A stretch of DNA of 64,000 nucleotides from Ghiorsea bivora. GTDB taxonomy: Bacteria; Pseudomonadota; Zetaproteobacteria; Mariprofundales; Mariprofundaceae. The translations under genes were made by a program, and so were the position numbers. Below, piece by piece: positions 36,470 to 44,381 of this stretch. The stretch is from positions 124,001-188,000 of the forward strand of contig NZ_JQLW01000007.1 of NCBI RefSeq assembly GCF_000744415.1. The letters run 5' to 3'. Numbering within the stretch: the stretch's first letter is position 1; each line of letters begins with the position of its first letter. The notes under the pieces are model-generated. The model searched no databases and was not told where the DNA came from. It worked only from the letters and a program-made list of their open reading frames with translations.

Positions 36470-37663
36470 ATGTCGTTAGAAGCGCTGAAAAAGAAAGCCA
36501 AACAAGCCCTGATGGCAGGCAAGTATGAAAACGCACTCAAACTATATACTGAACTTCACAAAAACGATGAAAAAGATTTAAGAATTTTTACCAAAGTTGC
36601 AGAAATGCGTGAAAAAACGGGCGACTCTAAAGGTGCTGTTCGTGCCTATACTGCAATTGCTAAAGCATACGCTGATGATGGTTTTGTTGTACAAGCTATT
36701 GCCATTAACAAGCTCATACTTCGCTTAGACCCTGAACAAACAGAAATTAAAGAAAAACTGCGTGACCTTTCAACAGAGCGTGGTGACAATTGGGCCATCA
36801 GCACGATTGCCCCCCATGGTGCTACATCAGATATACAAGCCTCACCAACAGATAAAGCCAAATTAAGCTTTGAACGTACCCCCTTACTTTCTGGTCTTGC
36901 TGGCAAAGAGCTGGACGATTTTATTGAATCTTTAGAGCTTAAAGAATATGCAGCAGGTGATGTTATTTACGAAGCCAATGAAATATCAAACGCCTTGTTT
37001 TTGATTGGTATGGGTGCTGTACGTTTGGAAACCAAAGGTATTCGTGGTTCCCAGCAAGTTTTTTCACGTTTAGGTGAAGGTGATTTTTTTGGTGAACTAT
37101 CATTTATGAATAAAGAACCACATCAAAACTCTGCCATTGCTGAGTCTGATGTGAGTTTATTGATTATTCACCGGAAAGTATTTGATGAATGGGTAGAAAA
37201 ACACCCTTCTATCCATGATACAGTTGAAGATTTTTACAGAAGACGCGTACTTGCTCGCATCTTAGCCATCACGCCTATTTTTGAAGGTATCCCTCAAGAT
37301 GCACGCATACCATTGGCTCAACAATTTAGCCTATCCTTTTTTCACGATGGTGATGTGATTATTAAAGAGGGTGATGTTGAGAGTACATTTTACCTGATTC
37401 GTTCAGGTAAAGTGCGTATATCGACCAAAGAGGTCGTTTTAGGAAACTTAGGCGAAGGTTCATTTTTTGGTGAGGTATCCATGCTCACCAGTAAACCACG
37501 TACAGCTACCGTGACGGCTATTGGCAGCGTTGAGCTTCTCACCTTAACCCGTGATAAATTTGATGCCATTGCTAAAGATTTTCCCACAGTGCGTAAAGTT
37601 GTTGAGGCTTATTTAAAACAACGCGTGATAAATACTATCAAAACCCTCAAAGACAAAAAATAA
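36470..37663 (+). CDS. TPR protein with two cyclic-nucleotide-binding domains
   Basis: A 397-residue protein unlike a standard family. Residues 1-110 are tetratricopeptide-like helices (A-L-M-A-G-K-Y-E-N-A-L-K-L-Y). Two CRP-type cNMP-binding barrels follow (about 130-255 and 265-390). The cassettes read G-D-F-F-G-E-L-S-F-M and G-S-F-F-G-E-V-S-M-L-T-S-K-P-R-T-A-T-V; the second has the conserved Arg-Thr/Ala, the first shows a less canonical P-H-Q-N-S-A-I. No DNA-binding domain exists. It starts 15 bp after lolC, and lolD follows without a gap. This suggests nucleotide control of lipoprotein export, an inference only. Confidence 0.8.
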   Translation: MSLEALKKKAKQALMAGKYENALKLYTELHKNDEKDLRIFTKVAEMREKTGDSKGAVRAYTAIAKAYADDGFVVQAIAINKLILRLDPEQTEIKEKLRDLSTERGDNWAISTIAPHGATSDIQASPTDKAKLSFERTPLLSGLAGKELDDFIESLELKEYAAGDVIYEANEISNALFLIGMGAVRLETKGIRGSQQVFSRLGEGDFFGELSFMNKEPHQNSAIAESDVSLLIIHRKVFDEWVEKHPSIHDTVEDFYRRRVLARILAITPIFEGIPQDARIPLAQQFSLSFFHDGDVIIKEGDVESTFYLIRSGKVRISTKEVVLGNLGEGSFFGEVSMLTSKPRTATVTAIGSVELLTLTRDKFDAIAKDFPTVRKVVEAYLKQRVINTIKTLKDKK

Positions 37664-38347
37664 GTGCTTACTGTCGCCAACCTTAGTAAGGCTTATCCAA
37701 CACCTTTAGGTCCATTACAAATTCTTGATGATATCAGCTTCAGCCTACAAGCTGGCGTATTCATGGCTATTATTGGCGAATCGGGTTCAGGTAAAAGCAC
37801 ACTTTTACAACTCTTAGGTACATTAGACCAAGCAGATTCTGGTGAAATTCACTTGGGTGAAATCGCTATTCATGCTTTAAAAGAGCAGGACTTAGCTATG
37901 TTACGCAACCGAGATATTGGTTTTGTATACCAGTCTCACCATCTTATACCCGAACTCACAGCTTTAGAAAACATCATGTTACCTTTACTTATTCAAGGTA
38001 AAAACAAAACTTATGCAAAAGAAAAAGCGCTTGATCTACTGGGTTTATTGGGTCTTAGTGAACGAGCATCTCATATACCTGCACACCTTTCAGGCGGAGA
38101 AGCACAACGTGTTGCCGTTGCAAGAGCAATTATTACACAACCCAAGCTTTTGCTTGCCGATGAACCCACAGGAAACCTAGATGAAGCAACGGCTCATACT
38201 GTCTTTAATATGATAAAAGATACCTGTAAAGCATATAAAATAGCTACAATTATGGTCACACATAGCAAGAGCTTTGCCAATGCTTGTGATGAGGTCTATG
38301 AGTTGTCACATCATAAGCTTCAAATCGTAAAATCTAAAAAGTCTTGA
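37664..38347 (+). CDS. lolD: Lipoprotein-releasing ABC transporter ATPase LolD
   Basis: ATP-hydrolysing subunit of LolCDE. The 227-residue protein has Walker A G-E-S-G-S-G-K-S-T (about 38-46), signature L-S-G-G-E-A-Q-R-V-A and Walker B L-L-L-A-D-E-P-T-G-N. The GTG start lies directly after the stop of the cNMP gene. Its stop (38345-38347) is inside the -35 box of the ihfA promoter. Full length. Confidence 0.96.
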   Translation: MLTVANLSKAYPTPLGPLQILDDISFSLQAGVFMAIIGESGSGKSTLLQLLGTLDQADSGEIHLGEIAIHALKEQDLAMLRNRDIGFVYQSHHLIPELTALENIMLPLLIQGKNKTYAKEKALDLLGLLGLSERASHIPAHLSGGEAQRVAVARAIITQPKLLLADEPTGNLDEATAHTVFNMIKDTCKAYKIATIMVTHSKSFANACDEVYELSHHKLQIVKSKKS

Positions 38348-38371
38348 CAAAACAATAACTTTGAATACTAT
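38344..38371 (+). promoter_or_regulatory. Sigma70 promoter of ihfA
   Basis: TTGACA (38344-38349), 16-bp spacer, TACTAT (38366-38371). The -35 box overlaps the lolD stop codon. It lies about 65 bp upstream of the ihfA ATG. Confidence 0.6.
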
Positions 38372-38435
38372 CGCTAATACTGTTTCTAGCTTATCGGGCT
38401 AAAGCAAGTTTATTTTCAGTTGTTCCGAGGGAATT

Positions 38436-38714
38436 ATGACCAAAGCTGAGATTGCCACTATTATCTGTGATCGTGTTGGGCTTTCAAAAAAGGAGTCCTC
38501 ACATATTGTTGAAATTGTCTTAGAAGAAATAAAAAACACCCTAGAAAAAGGTGAAGATGTAAAAATATCAGGTTTTGGTCACTTTATGGTTCGCGCGAAA
38601 AACTCTCGCCGTGGCCGCAACCCCAAAACAGGGGAAAGCATTATCATTGAACCTAGGAAAGTTGTAACATTTCGAGCCAGTCAACTTGTTAAAGACCAAC
38701 TAAAAAAAGATTGA
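38436..38714 (+). CDS. ihfA: Integration host factor alpha subunit
   Basis: DNA-bending histone-like protein that pairs with IhfB in recombination, replication and transcription control. The 92-residue protein has the HU/IHF signature G-F-G-H-F-M-V-R and R-K-V-V-T-F-R-A-S near the end; the R-N-P-K-T-G-E beta-arm is intact. Its gene is followed 17 bp later by the merR-like regulator, the usual proteobacterial order. pheS and pheT, common upstream neighbours, are absent. Confidence 0.93.
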   Translation: MTKAEIATIICDRVGLSKKESSHIVEIVLEEIKNTLEKGEDVKISGFGHFMVRAKNSRRGRNPKTGESIIIEPRKVVTFRASQLVKDQLKKD

Positions 38715-38731
38715 GGAGCACATAAATATTT

Positions 38732-39127
38732 ATGAGCGCCCAAGGCTCTTCTCAGTTGAAAATTTTACAACATGCAGGCATTGATGTCCCCACTCTCCCC
38801 GACAAACTCTTTTTTTCTATTCGTGAAGTTAGTGATTTATGCGGCATCGAACCCCATGTACTTCGCTATTGGGAAACCGAATTTAAACATTTAAAACCCG
38901 TTAAAAAGAGTGGAAACCGTAGGTTTTACCGTCATCGTGATGTCTATATTGCCCTGCAAATAAAACACTTGTTATATGACTTAAACTTTACAATTCGGGG
39001 TGCAAAAAAACGACTGGCTACGGGTGATATTTCAGAAATTGTTGAAGCTCAGCACAACAACGCTACAGTTAGCCTCAATACCATTCGTGAAGAGTTAGAA
39101 AACATCAAACGCCTTCTCGATTTCTAA
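38732..39127 (+). CDS. MerR-family transcriptional regulator
   Basis: A 131-residue DNA-binding protein with an N-terminal MerR winged helix: F-F-S-I-R-E-V-S-D-L-C-G-I-E-P-H-V-L-R-Y-W-E-T-E-F (about residues 30-54) and the helical dimerisation part toward the end. It lacks the cysteine pattern of metal-sensing MerR. It is of the type found after ihfA in proteobacteria, function unknown. It shares the ihfA transcript. tRNA-Pro follows 16 bp later. Confidence 0.85.
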   Translation: MSAQGSSQLKILQHAGIDVPTLPDKLFFSIREVSDLCGIEPHVLRYWETEFKHLKPVKKSGNRRFYRHRDVYIALQIKHLLYDLNFTIRGAKKRLATGDISEIVEAQHNNATVSLNTIREELENIKRLLDF

Positions 39128-39143
39128 AGAATACATCTAAATA

Positions 39144-39220
39144 CGGGGCGTAGCGCAGCTTGGTAGCGCACCACACTGGGGGTGTGGTGGTCGCAGGTTC
39201 AAATCCTGCCGTCCCGACCA
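39144..39220 (+). tRNA. tRNA-Pro (anticodon GGG)
   Basis: A 77-nt cloverleaf with encoded CCA: acceptor CGGGGCG/CGTCCCG, D-arm GCGC...GCGC, anticodon stem CCACA/TGTGG with loop CTGGGGG, T-arm GCAGG/CCTGC with TTCAAAT. It reads CCC and CCU proline codons. A run of six T residues follows. Its 3' end is a common phage integration site, but no repeat of it was found downstream. Confidence 0.97.
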
Positions 39221-39420
39221 TTTTTTACTTATAAAACAATAGCTTATAGATTTTAAAATTCCCTAAGATTTCCCTATTCCCTAACTTTTGCCATGATTGA
39301 CTACCTACTTTTAAGTCTGCATCGTCAATATATTGATGATGAAGTGTATCTGTATTTGATGGATAGAGATCATAACACAACTCTTATTCTGTGACTTCTG
39401 TTGGGTTATCAGGCCTTAAT

Positions 39421-40602
39421 TCAAGGATTTACAAATGATACCTTGGGTATACTTATGGTAACAAGCAAACCACCTTCTTCGCTATTTTCCAAAAGTAAAT
39501 GACCACCATCTCGCTCTAAGGTTTCTTTAACAATAGCTAGACCCAAACCATGCCCTTCTTGTTTTTCACGTCCCCTAACATTATCGACACGATAAAAACG
39601 CTCTACAACACGTTTCAGATGGGTTTCTGGAATGCCATAACCTTGGTCTTGAATAGCAATGGAAACACATGTTTCTTGTTCAACAATATGGCAAAAAATA
39701 CTTGCCCCTTCAGGTGAGAACTTCAATGCATTTTCAGCAATATTCATCAGGATACGATGACAGTCTATTTCACTCATCCTGACCATTTCATTGTCTACAT
39801 CAATCTCAATATCCAACTTTATAGCCTTAGCTTGTATTTTATGCTGTAGAGAGCCCCATACTTGTTCATGAACATGGATAATGGAACATTGCGCATCTTT
39901 CTCTGTCTTATCATGTTCGATTTGGTTCAGTGTCAACATGCTATTCATTAAGTTGTTGATATGTTTTGCTTCTTTGACAATCACAGATGTTGCTTCATGG
40001 CGTAAATCTTCATCATCAGCAAACGTTTCAATGCTTCTAGCATAACCCAATAATGATGTGAGTGGTGTTTTAAGATCATGCATCAAATTTTCCAACAATG
40101 ACTTTTGTTTTTGCTGCAAACGCGTATAAGCGGTGACATCTAAACACAATAACAATGCCTCTTTATCGCTCAAAGCAGCTAACCGAGGCAATAATACACG
40201 ACCATCCACCTTCATTTCTGGCAAGGTTTTCTGCTCTGGCAAAGCATCAATCGCTTGTTGAAAAGCTTTTAACCACTCACTATCTCGGTAAAACACCAGC
40301 ATGGACTGCGGCAACACAATGCTATGTTGAAAATGGAACAACGACTCAGCTTGTTCATTCCCACCAAGCACTCGCCCTTGTTCATCAACGCGCAGAACCA
40401 CTTCTGAAATCGTAGATAACAATACATCCAAACGACGCCCTCGGGTGGCTAGTGTGTTTTTTAGGTTATCATATTCGCGTTTGAGTTGCTCATGTTTGAT
40501 TTCATGGGCGTGCAAACGTTTGGAAGTTTGGTTAAGGCGAAAAACAAGCCAAAATATCATGCTTAAACATGCCAAAACCCATAAAAAAGCTTCACCAATC
40601 AT
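39421..40602 (-). CDS. phoR: Phosphate-sensing histidine kinase PhoR-like
   Basis: Sensor kinase of the PhoB-PhoR phosphate-starvation pair. The frame starts further upstream, but the ATG at 40600-40602 overlaps the phoB stop (ATGA), so 393 residues is the likely form. One N-terminal membrane segment (about residues 5-25) is followed by a PAS-like region, the phospho-acceptor His175 in N-L-M-H-D-L-K-T-P, and an HATPase domain with N-x-N-A-L-K-F-S, D-Q-G-Y-G-I-P and G-H-G-L-G-L-A-I-V. As in PhoR there is no large periplasmic sensor domain. Neighbours phoB, phoU and pst support the role. Confidence 0.93.
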   Translation of the reverse strand: MIGEAFLWVLACLSMIFWLVFRLNQTSKRLHAHEIKHEQLKREYDNLKNTLATRGRRLDVLLSTISEVVLRVDEQGRVLGGNEQAESLFHFQHSIVLPQSMLVFYRDSEWLKAFQQAIDALPEQKTLPEMKVDGRVLLPRLAALSDKEALLLCLDVTAYTRLQQKQKSLLENLMHDLKTPLTSLLGYARSIETFADDEDLRHEATSVIVKEAKHINNLMNSMLTLNQIEHDKTEKDAQCSIIHVHEQVWGSLQHKIQAKAIKLDIEIDVDNEMVRMSEIDCHRILMNIAENALKFSPEGASIFCHIVEQETCVSIAIQDQGYGIPETHLKRVVERFYRVDNVRGREKQEGHGLGLAIVKETLERDGGHLLLENSEEGGLLVTISIPKVSFVNP

Positions 40603-41294
40603 GTTTTCTCTTGAAAGCGATAACCCATGCCGCGAATCGTTTGTATGCATTCACCTTGCCCACAAGCTGCAAGTTCTTTACGCAAACGTTTGACGGTTGC
40701 ATCCACAGTGCGTTCCTCAACAAATGAATCCATACCCCACACAATATCTAATAATTGCTCGCGAGAAAGCACCCTACCCGCCTTACCCATCAAGGTTTGT
40801 AAAAGTTTAAACTCTAGCGGTCGAAGCGATAACAACTTACCATCCACTTTCACTTCCATGCTTTCTTCATTCATTTGAATCGCTTGGGCATCAAAAGTTT
40901 CTGTTTTACTGCTGGTGGCTCGGCGTAATAAGGCTGCCAAACGTGCAACAAGCTCATCAGGCTCAAAAGGTTTACCAATATAATCATCAGCACCTTCATT
41001 TAAGCCCCGAATTTTTTCATCCGTCATGGTTAAAGCCGTTACCATCAATACAGGAAGTGTAGTCAGCCTTTCATGCCCTCGAATCCAACGCAATACATCC
41101 AGCCCACGTTTACCAGGAATCATCCTGTCTAAAATCAGAGCGCTGTATTGGTTTTTCTGTAATAAATCTTGGGCATCTAAGCCATTATCACATATGGTTG
41201 TATCATAACCTTCCCGCTGCAAATGAATCTCTATCAACCTTGCGATAGAGAAATCATCTTCAACAATAAGGATATGTTTACTACTTGTTGTCAT
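40599..41294 (-). CDS. phoB: Phosphate regulon response regulator PhoB
   Basis: OmpR/PhoB-family transcription factor. The receiver domain has the acidic pair V-E-D-D and the phospho-acceptor Asp56 in L-I-L-D-R-M-I-P-G; the C-terminal winged helix carries R-P-L-E-F-K-L-L and E-E-R-T-V-D-A-T-V-K-R-L-R-K-E-L. The 231-residue protein is intact. It overlaps phoR by four bases and follows the cNMP gene without a gap. TGTCA repeats near 41871, 41907 and 43096 are probable binding sites. Confidence 0.95.
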   Translation of the reverse strand: MTTSSKHILIVEDDFSIARLIEIHLQREGYDTTICDNGLDAQDLLQKNQYSALILDRMIPGKRGLDVLRWIRGHERLTTLPVLMVTALTMTDEKIRGLNEGADDYIGKPFEPDELVARLAALLRRATSSKTETFDAQAIQMNEESMEVKVDGKLLSLRPLEFKLLQTLMGKAGRVLSREQLLDIVWGMDSFVEERTVDATVKRLRKELAACGQGECIQTIRGMGYRFQEKT

Positions 41295-41825
41295 TCACAC
41301 CTTCCCACCAAATGCAAAGCGATGCATATGTGCATACTCTACTTCCAACTCAGATGCCTTTTTGCTCAAAAGCCTAAACATAAAACGCATCAATTGGTTA
41401 CCTAACTTCGGCTCTTCCAAAGCAATCAAATCAAAATAAGACCTATCTATACTTAATACCCTTGTCGTTTTATCTACGGTAAGTGTAACCGAATGATTTC
41501 TATTTTCATCCAAGAACGAAAACAAACCAAAGACATCACCTGTCGTTAGGCTACTAAATGGATAACCACTTTCGCTTTTAACATTCACTTTGCCATCTAA
41601 AATTAAGTTCATTTTCCCCACTGATGGCGTACCTGCTTCATAAATCACGTCCCCTACTTGAAAATCCTCACGTGTCATACAACTAAACAATGTCATGGCA
41701 TGTTTTTTCTTCATTTCCGCAATCAATGGCAAACTATAAAATGCTTGAAAGTCTGCATTTGACTCAATCAATGGTTCAACCATGACTTCTTTCTTAGAAT
41801 ATTCCATAATATTCTCAATACTCAT
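41295..41825 (-). CDS. cNMP-binding domain protein, first gene of the phoB-phoR operon
   Basis: A 176-residue protein with a CRP-type effector domain (about residues 45-150). The cassette region G-D-V-F-G-L-F-S-F-L-D-E-N-R-N-H-S-V-T-L is divergent: it lacks the canonical Glu of G-E-L and the Arg-Thr pair that contacts cyclic phosphate, so it may not bind cNMP. The C-terminus is helical with no DNA-binding domain. It abuts phoB (stop 41295, phoB ATG 41294). An unusual partner for PhoBR; it may modulate the pair. Confidence 0.78.
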   Translation of the reverse strand: MSIENIMEYSKKEVMVEPLIESNADFQAFYSLPLIAEMKKKHAMTLFSCMTREDFQVGDVIYEAGTPSVGKMNLILDGKVNVKSESGYPFSSLTTGDVFGLFSFLDENRNHSVTLTVDKTTRVLSIDRSYFDLIALEEPKLGNQLMRFMFRLLSKKASELEVEYAHMHRFAFGGKV

Positions 41826-41870
41826 ATGTATTCTCCTTCTCTTTAATAAGCAGGGATTAATCTATATAAA

Positions 41871-41888
41871 GATGACAAGATGATGACA
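41871..41888 (-). promoter_or_regulatory. PHO box upstream of the cNMP-phoB-phoR operon
   Basis: On the minus strand, TGTCATCATCT is followed by TGTCATC, two TGTCA units 11 bp apart, as PhoB requires. TATATAG lies a few bases downstream and could be the -10. This implies phosphate-dependent autoregulation of phoBR. Read by eye; it is one mismatch or more from the strict consensus. Confidence 0.65.
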
Positions 41889-41906
41889 CGAAACACAAAT
41901 AGCATG

Positions 41907-41934
41907 TGTCACACTACTGTCATAAAACTTCATA
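41907..41934 (+). promoter_or_regulatory. Tandem PHO boxes of the porin gene
   Basis: TGTCA at 41907 and 41918 (11-bp spacing) followed by a third, weaker unit near 41929 (TTCAT). The 41917-41934 stretch CTGTCATAAAACTTCATA is close to the classical PHO box. A TATAAT at 41974-41979 lies 40 bp downstream with an extended -10 TG. Confidence 0.8.
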
Positions 41935-42002
41935 CACTTCGGCGCAAGATAAACTTTCGGTGCTTAGCGCTGATATAATTACCAACTAGGAAGGGATATA
42001 AC

Positions 42003-42992
42003 ATGAAAAAACAAGTATCACTAACAGCACTTGCACTTGCAACTGCGCTATCTGCGACAGCAGCTCACGCTGGGGACGTTCAAGTAAAAGGAAAGGTTTA
42101 CTTTGATTACTCTAAACACACAGCAACAGGCAAAGCAAATGAAACCGCTGGTGACATTAAACGTACATACATTACAATTAAAAAGAAAGTTGATGACGTA
42201 TGGTCAACCCGCGTAACTTTAGATTCATCAATTGATGGTAGCACCAAAAAAAGTAACAATGTATTTTTAAAGTATGCTTACTTGAAAGGTAAATTCTCTG
42301 ATGCTGTGCAAGTCAAACTAGGTATGATTGCAACACCATGGATTGGTTATGAAGATAAAATGAACGAACATCGTTATATTTCTAAAAGCTTTGTAGATAC
42401 ACATAAAATGGCTGCATCTGCTGATGCTGGTGTTGGCATTCAAGGTAAAGTAAATATGTTCTCATACGATATCGTTTCAATTAACGGTGGTGGTTATGGT
42501 AGCACTGGTAAAACAGAGAAAACTGATCTTGAGACACGTTTCGGTGTAAAACCAATGAAAGGACTAGAGTTTGACTTGGGTTACCGTACTGGTTACTTAG
42601 GTAAATTCGTAGCTGGAACAGCAGAAAACAAAAACACTTTGACTCAGTTCCTTGTTTCTTATGGTCATAAAGGTGATATATCTTATCGTATTGCTGCTAA
42701 TGTTATTGCCAACAAAGTTGAAGACCAACTTACAAACACCACAGTAACTGAAAAAGGTACTGAAATTTGGGCTATGGCTCGCTCTGGAGACTTCGGCGGA
42801 TATATCCGTAATGAAAGCTTGGACTATGGTGTAGTTGGTAAAACAAAAGAAACTCGCACCGTTGTTTCTTTAGATTACCACGCAACCAAAGGTGTTGTTC
42901 TTTCCCTAGTTTCTGACAGGACTTCAGATGTTGGTGGAACTGCAGGTAGTGATAAATCAACAACAGGTTTGTTTTCACAGTTCAAATTCTAA
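42003..42992 (+). CDS. Outer-membrane porin, likely phosphate-related
   Basis: A 329-residue protein with a signal peptide (M-K-K-Q-V...A-A-H-A-G) and an alternating beta-strand pattern of aromatic and polar residues ending in F-S-Q-F-K-F, a terminal Phe as in outer-membrane beta-barrels. It carries two tandem PHO boxes upstream, so it is probably induced by phosphate starvation and may be a phosphate- or polyphosphate-selective channel. An AGGAAGGG ribosome binding site precedes the ATG. A terminator follows at 43026-43056. Confidence 0.82.
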   Translation: MKKQVSLTALALATALSATAAHAGDVQVKGKVYFDYSKHTATGKANETAGDIKRTYITIKKKVDDVWSTRVTLDSSIDGSTKKSNNVFLKYAYLKGKFSDAVQVKLGMIATPWIGYEDKMNEHRYISKSFVDTHKMAASADAGVGIQGKVNMFSYDIVSINGGGYGSTGKTEKTDLETRFGVKPMKGLEFDLGYRTGYLGKFVAGTAENKNTLTQFLVSYGHKGDISYRIAANVIANKVEDQLTNTTVTEKGTEIWAMARSGDFGGYIRNESLDYGVVGKTKETRTVVSLDYHATKGVVLSLVSDRTSDVGGTAGSDKSTTGLFSQFKF

Positions 42993-43025
42993 TTTAAACT
43001 TCCTCAAAGTTTAATATCCTAGGAG

Positions 43026-43056
43026 AACCATCAGCTGCAAGGCTGGTGGTTTTTTC
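43026..43056 (+). terminator. Rho-independent terminator after the porin gene
   Basis: AACCATCAGC (43026-43035) pairs with GCTGGTGGTT (43042-43051) with one G-T wobble, loop TGCAAG, then a run of T residues to 43056. Confidence 0.88.
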
Positions 43057-43095
43057 TATTTATATATACAATTTATAGATGAAAATACTTTCCGC

Positions 43096-43137
43096 TTGTC
43101 ATATCACTGTCACATAATGCTGTAGAGTGTCACAAAA
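43096..43137 (+). promoter_or_regulatory. PHO box array upstream of pstS
   Basis: TGTCA at 43097 and 43108 (11-bp spacing) plus another at 43128, with a CTGTAG half-unit at 43120. This is the strongest PhoB-site array of the window, 35-65 bp before the pstS ATG. Confidence 0.8.
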
Positions 43138-43162
43138 CTTTATTGAACAGAGGAGTTCATTG

Positions 43163-44233
43163 ATGAAAAAACAAATTATTGCTATTGCAGCCGTTGCTGC
43201 AACATGCTTTACGCTAGGCGCTAATATTGCCCAAGCTGAAGAAAACATTCAGATTGTTGGTTCTTCAACAGTTTACCCATTCTCTAGCTATGTTGCTGAA
43301 GCTTTGGGCGCAACAGGCAAATTCAAAACACCTGTTGTTGAATCTACAGGTTCTGGCGGCGGCATGAAATTATTCTGCGCTGGCGCAAGCATGGATACAC
43401 CTGACTTCACCAACGCATCTCGTCGCATGAAAGCGAAAGAGTTTGCAAAATGCCAAAAAAATGGCGTAAAGGACATTACAGAAATGGTTGTGGGTTATGA
43501 CGGTATTGCCATCGCACAATCTAAAAAAGCGCCAAGCATCAGCCTTTCTCGCAAAGATTTGATGTTGGCAGTTGCTGCTGAAGTACCAAGCAAAGACGGT
43601 TCTCACTTGGTTAAAAACAACTACCACTTCTGGAATGAAATCAACCCTAAATTACCACACCGCGCTATCCGCGTTTATGGTCCTCCAACATCTTCTGGTA
43701 CACGTGATGCATTCGAAGACATGATTTTGAAACACTTGACCAAACACATGGATGTTTACACTAAGCTTTACAAAGCTGACAAAAAGAAAAACAAAGCATA
43801 CAAAAAATATCATAAAATCCGTCAAGATGGCGTTTATATCCCATCTGGTGAAAATGATAACTTAATCGTGCAAAAACTTGCTCGTGATACATCTGCTTTG
43901 GGTATCTTTGGTTACAGCTACTTGGAAGAAAACAGCGATAGTATTTCACCAGCAATCATTGATGGTGTGATTCCAACTCCAGAAACTATTTCTGGTCACA
44001 CATATCCGCTATCTCGTTCACTATACTTCTACATCAAAAAATCACACATTGGCAAAGTTAAAGGCATGATGGAATATGCCAACTTATTTATGAGTGACCA
44101 AATGGTTGGTGAAGGCGGCGAGTGTACTGAAATTGGCTTGATTCCATTGCCAAAAGCAGAGCTTGCTCACTACCGTGCAAACTTGAAATCTTTGAAAAAT
44201 CTAACCGCAGCAGATTTTGCAAATAAACACTAA
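43163..44233 (+). CDS. pstS: Phosphate ABC transporter substrate-binding protein
   Basis: Periplasmic phosphate-binding protein that delivers phosphate to PstCAB. The frame extends to 43127, but the ATG at 43163 with AGAGGAG upstream gives the proper signal peptide (M-K-K-Q-I-I-A-I-A-A-V...A-Q-A-E). The mature start I-V-G-S-S-T-V-Y-P-F-S-S and G-S-G-G-G-M-K-L-F-C form the phosphate pocket. T-S-S-G-T-R-D-A-F-E-D contributes the next loop. Preceded by PHO boxes; a strong terminator (44252-44282) separates it from pstC, giving PstS more expression than the membrane parts. Confidence 0.96.
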   Translation: MKKQIIAIAAVAATCFTLGANIAQAEENIQIVGSSTVYPFSSYVAEALGATGKFKTPVVESTGSGGGMKLFCAGASMDTPDFTNASRRMKAKEFAKCQKNGVKDITEMVVGYDGIAIAQSKKAPSISLSRKDLMLAVAAEVPSKDGSHLVKNNYHFWNEINPKLPHRAIRVYGPPTSSGTRDAFEDMILKHLTKHMDVYTKLYKADKKKNKAYKKYHKIRQDGVYIPSGENDNLIVQKLARDTSALGIFGYSYLEENSDSISPAIIDGVIPTPETISGHTYPLSRSLYFYIKKSHIGKVKGMMEYANLFMSDQMVGEGGECTEIGLIPLPKAELAHYRANLKSLKNLTAADFANKH

Positions 44234-44251
44234 GCTGCATTGAAGTAAATG

Positions 44252-44282
44252 AAGGCTGAGGAAGTTCCTCAGCCTTTTTTTT
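44252..44282 (+). terminator. Terminator or attenuator between pstS and pstC
   Basis: AAGGCTGAGG pairs with CCTCAGCCTT around the AAGTT loop, then about eight T residues. It likely limits read-through from pstS into pstCAB-phoU. Confidence 0.9.
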
Positions 44283-44381
44283 GCCCTACCCTTTCTGCTT
44301 CCCATGCAGTGACAAATGTTTTAGTTTCGCCCTCACGATTTTTATGCACTTCAAGATATTTACACGGAGCTTTGATACCCC

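Noticed and set aside
39293-39394. 33-codon open frame after tRNA-Pro on the plus strand
   Set aside because: Starts with ATG and reads M-I-D-Y-L-L-L-S, but it has no ribosome binding site and no recognisable family; could be a remnant of an integrase, not enough evidence.
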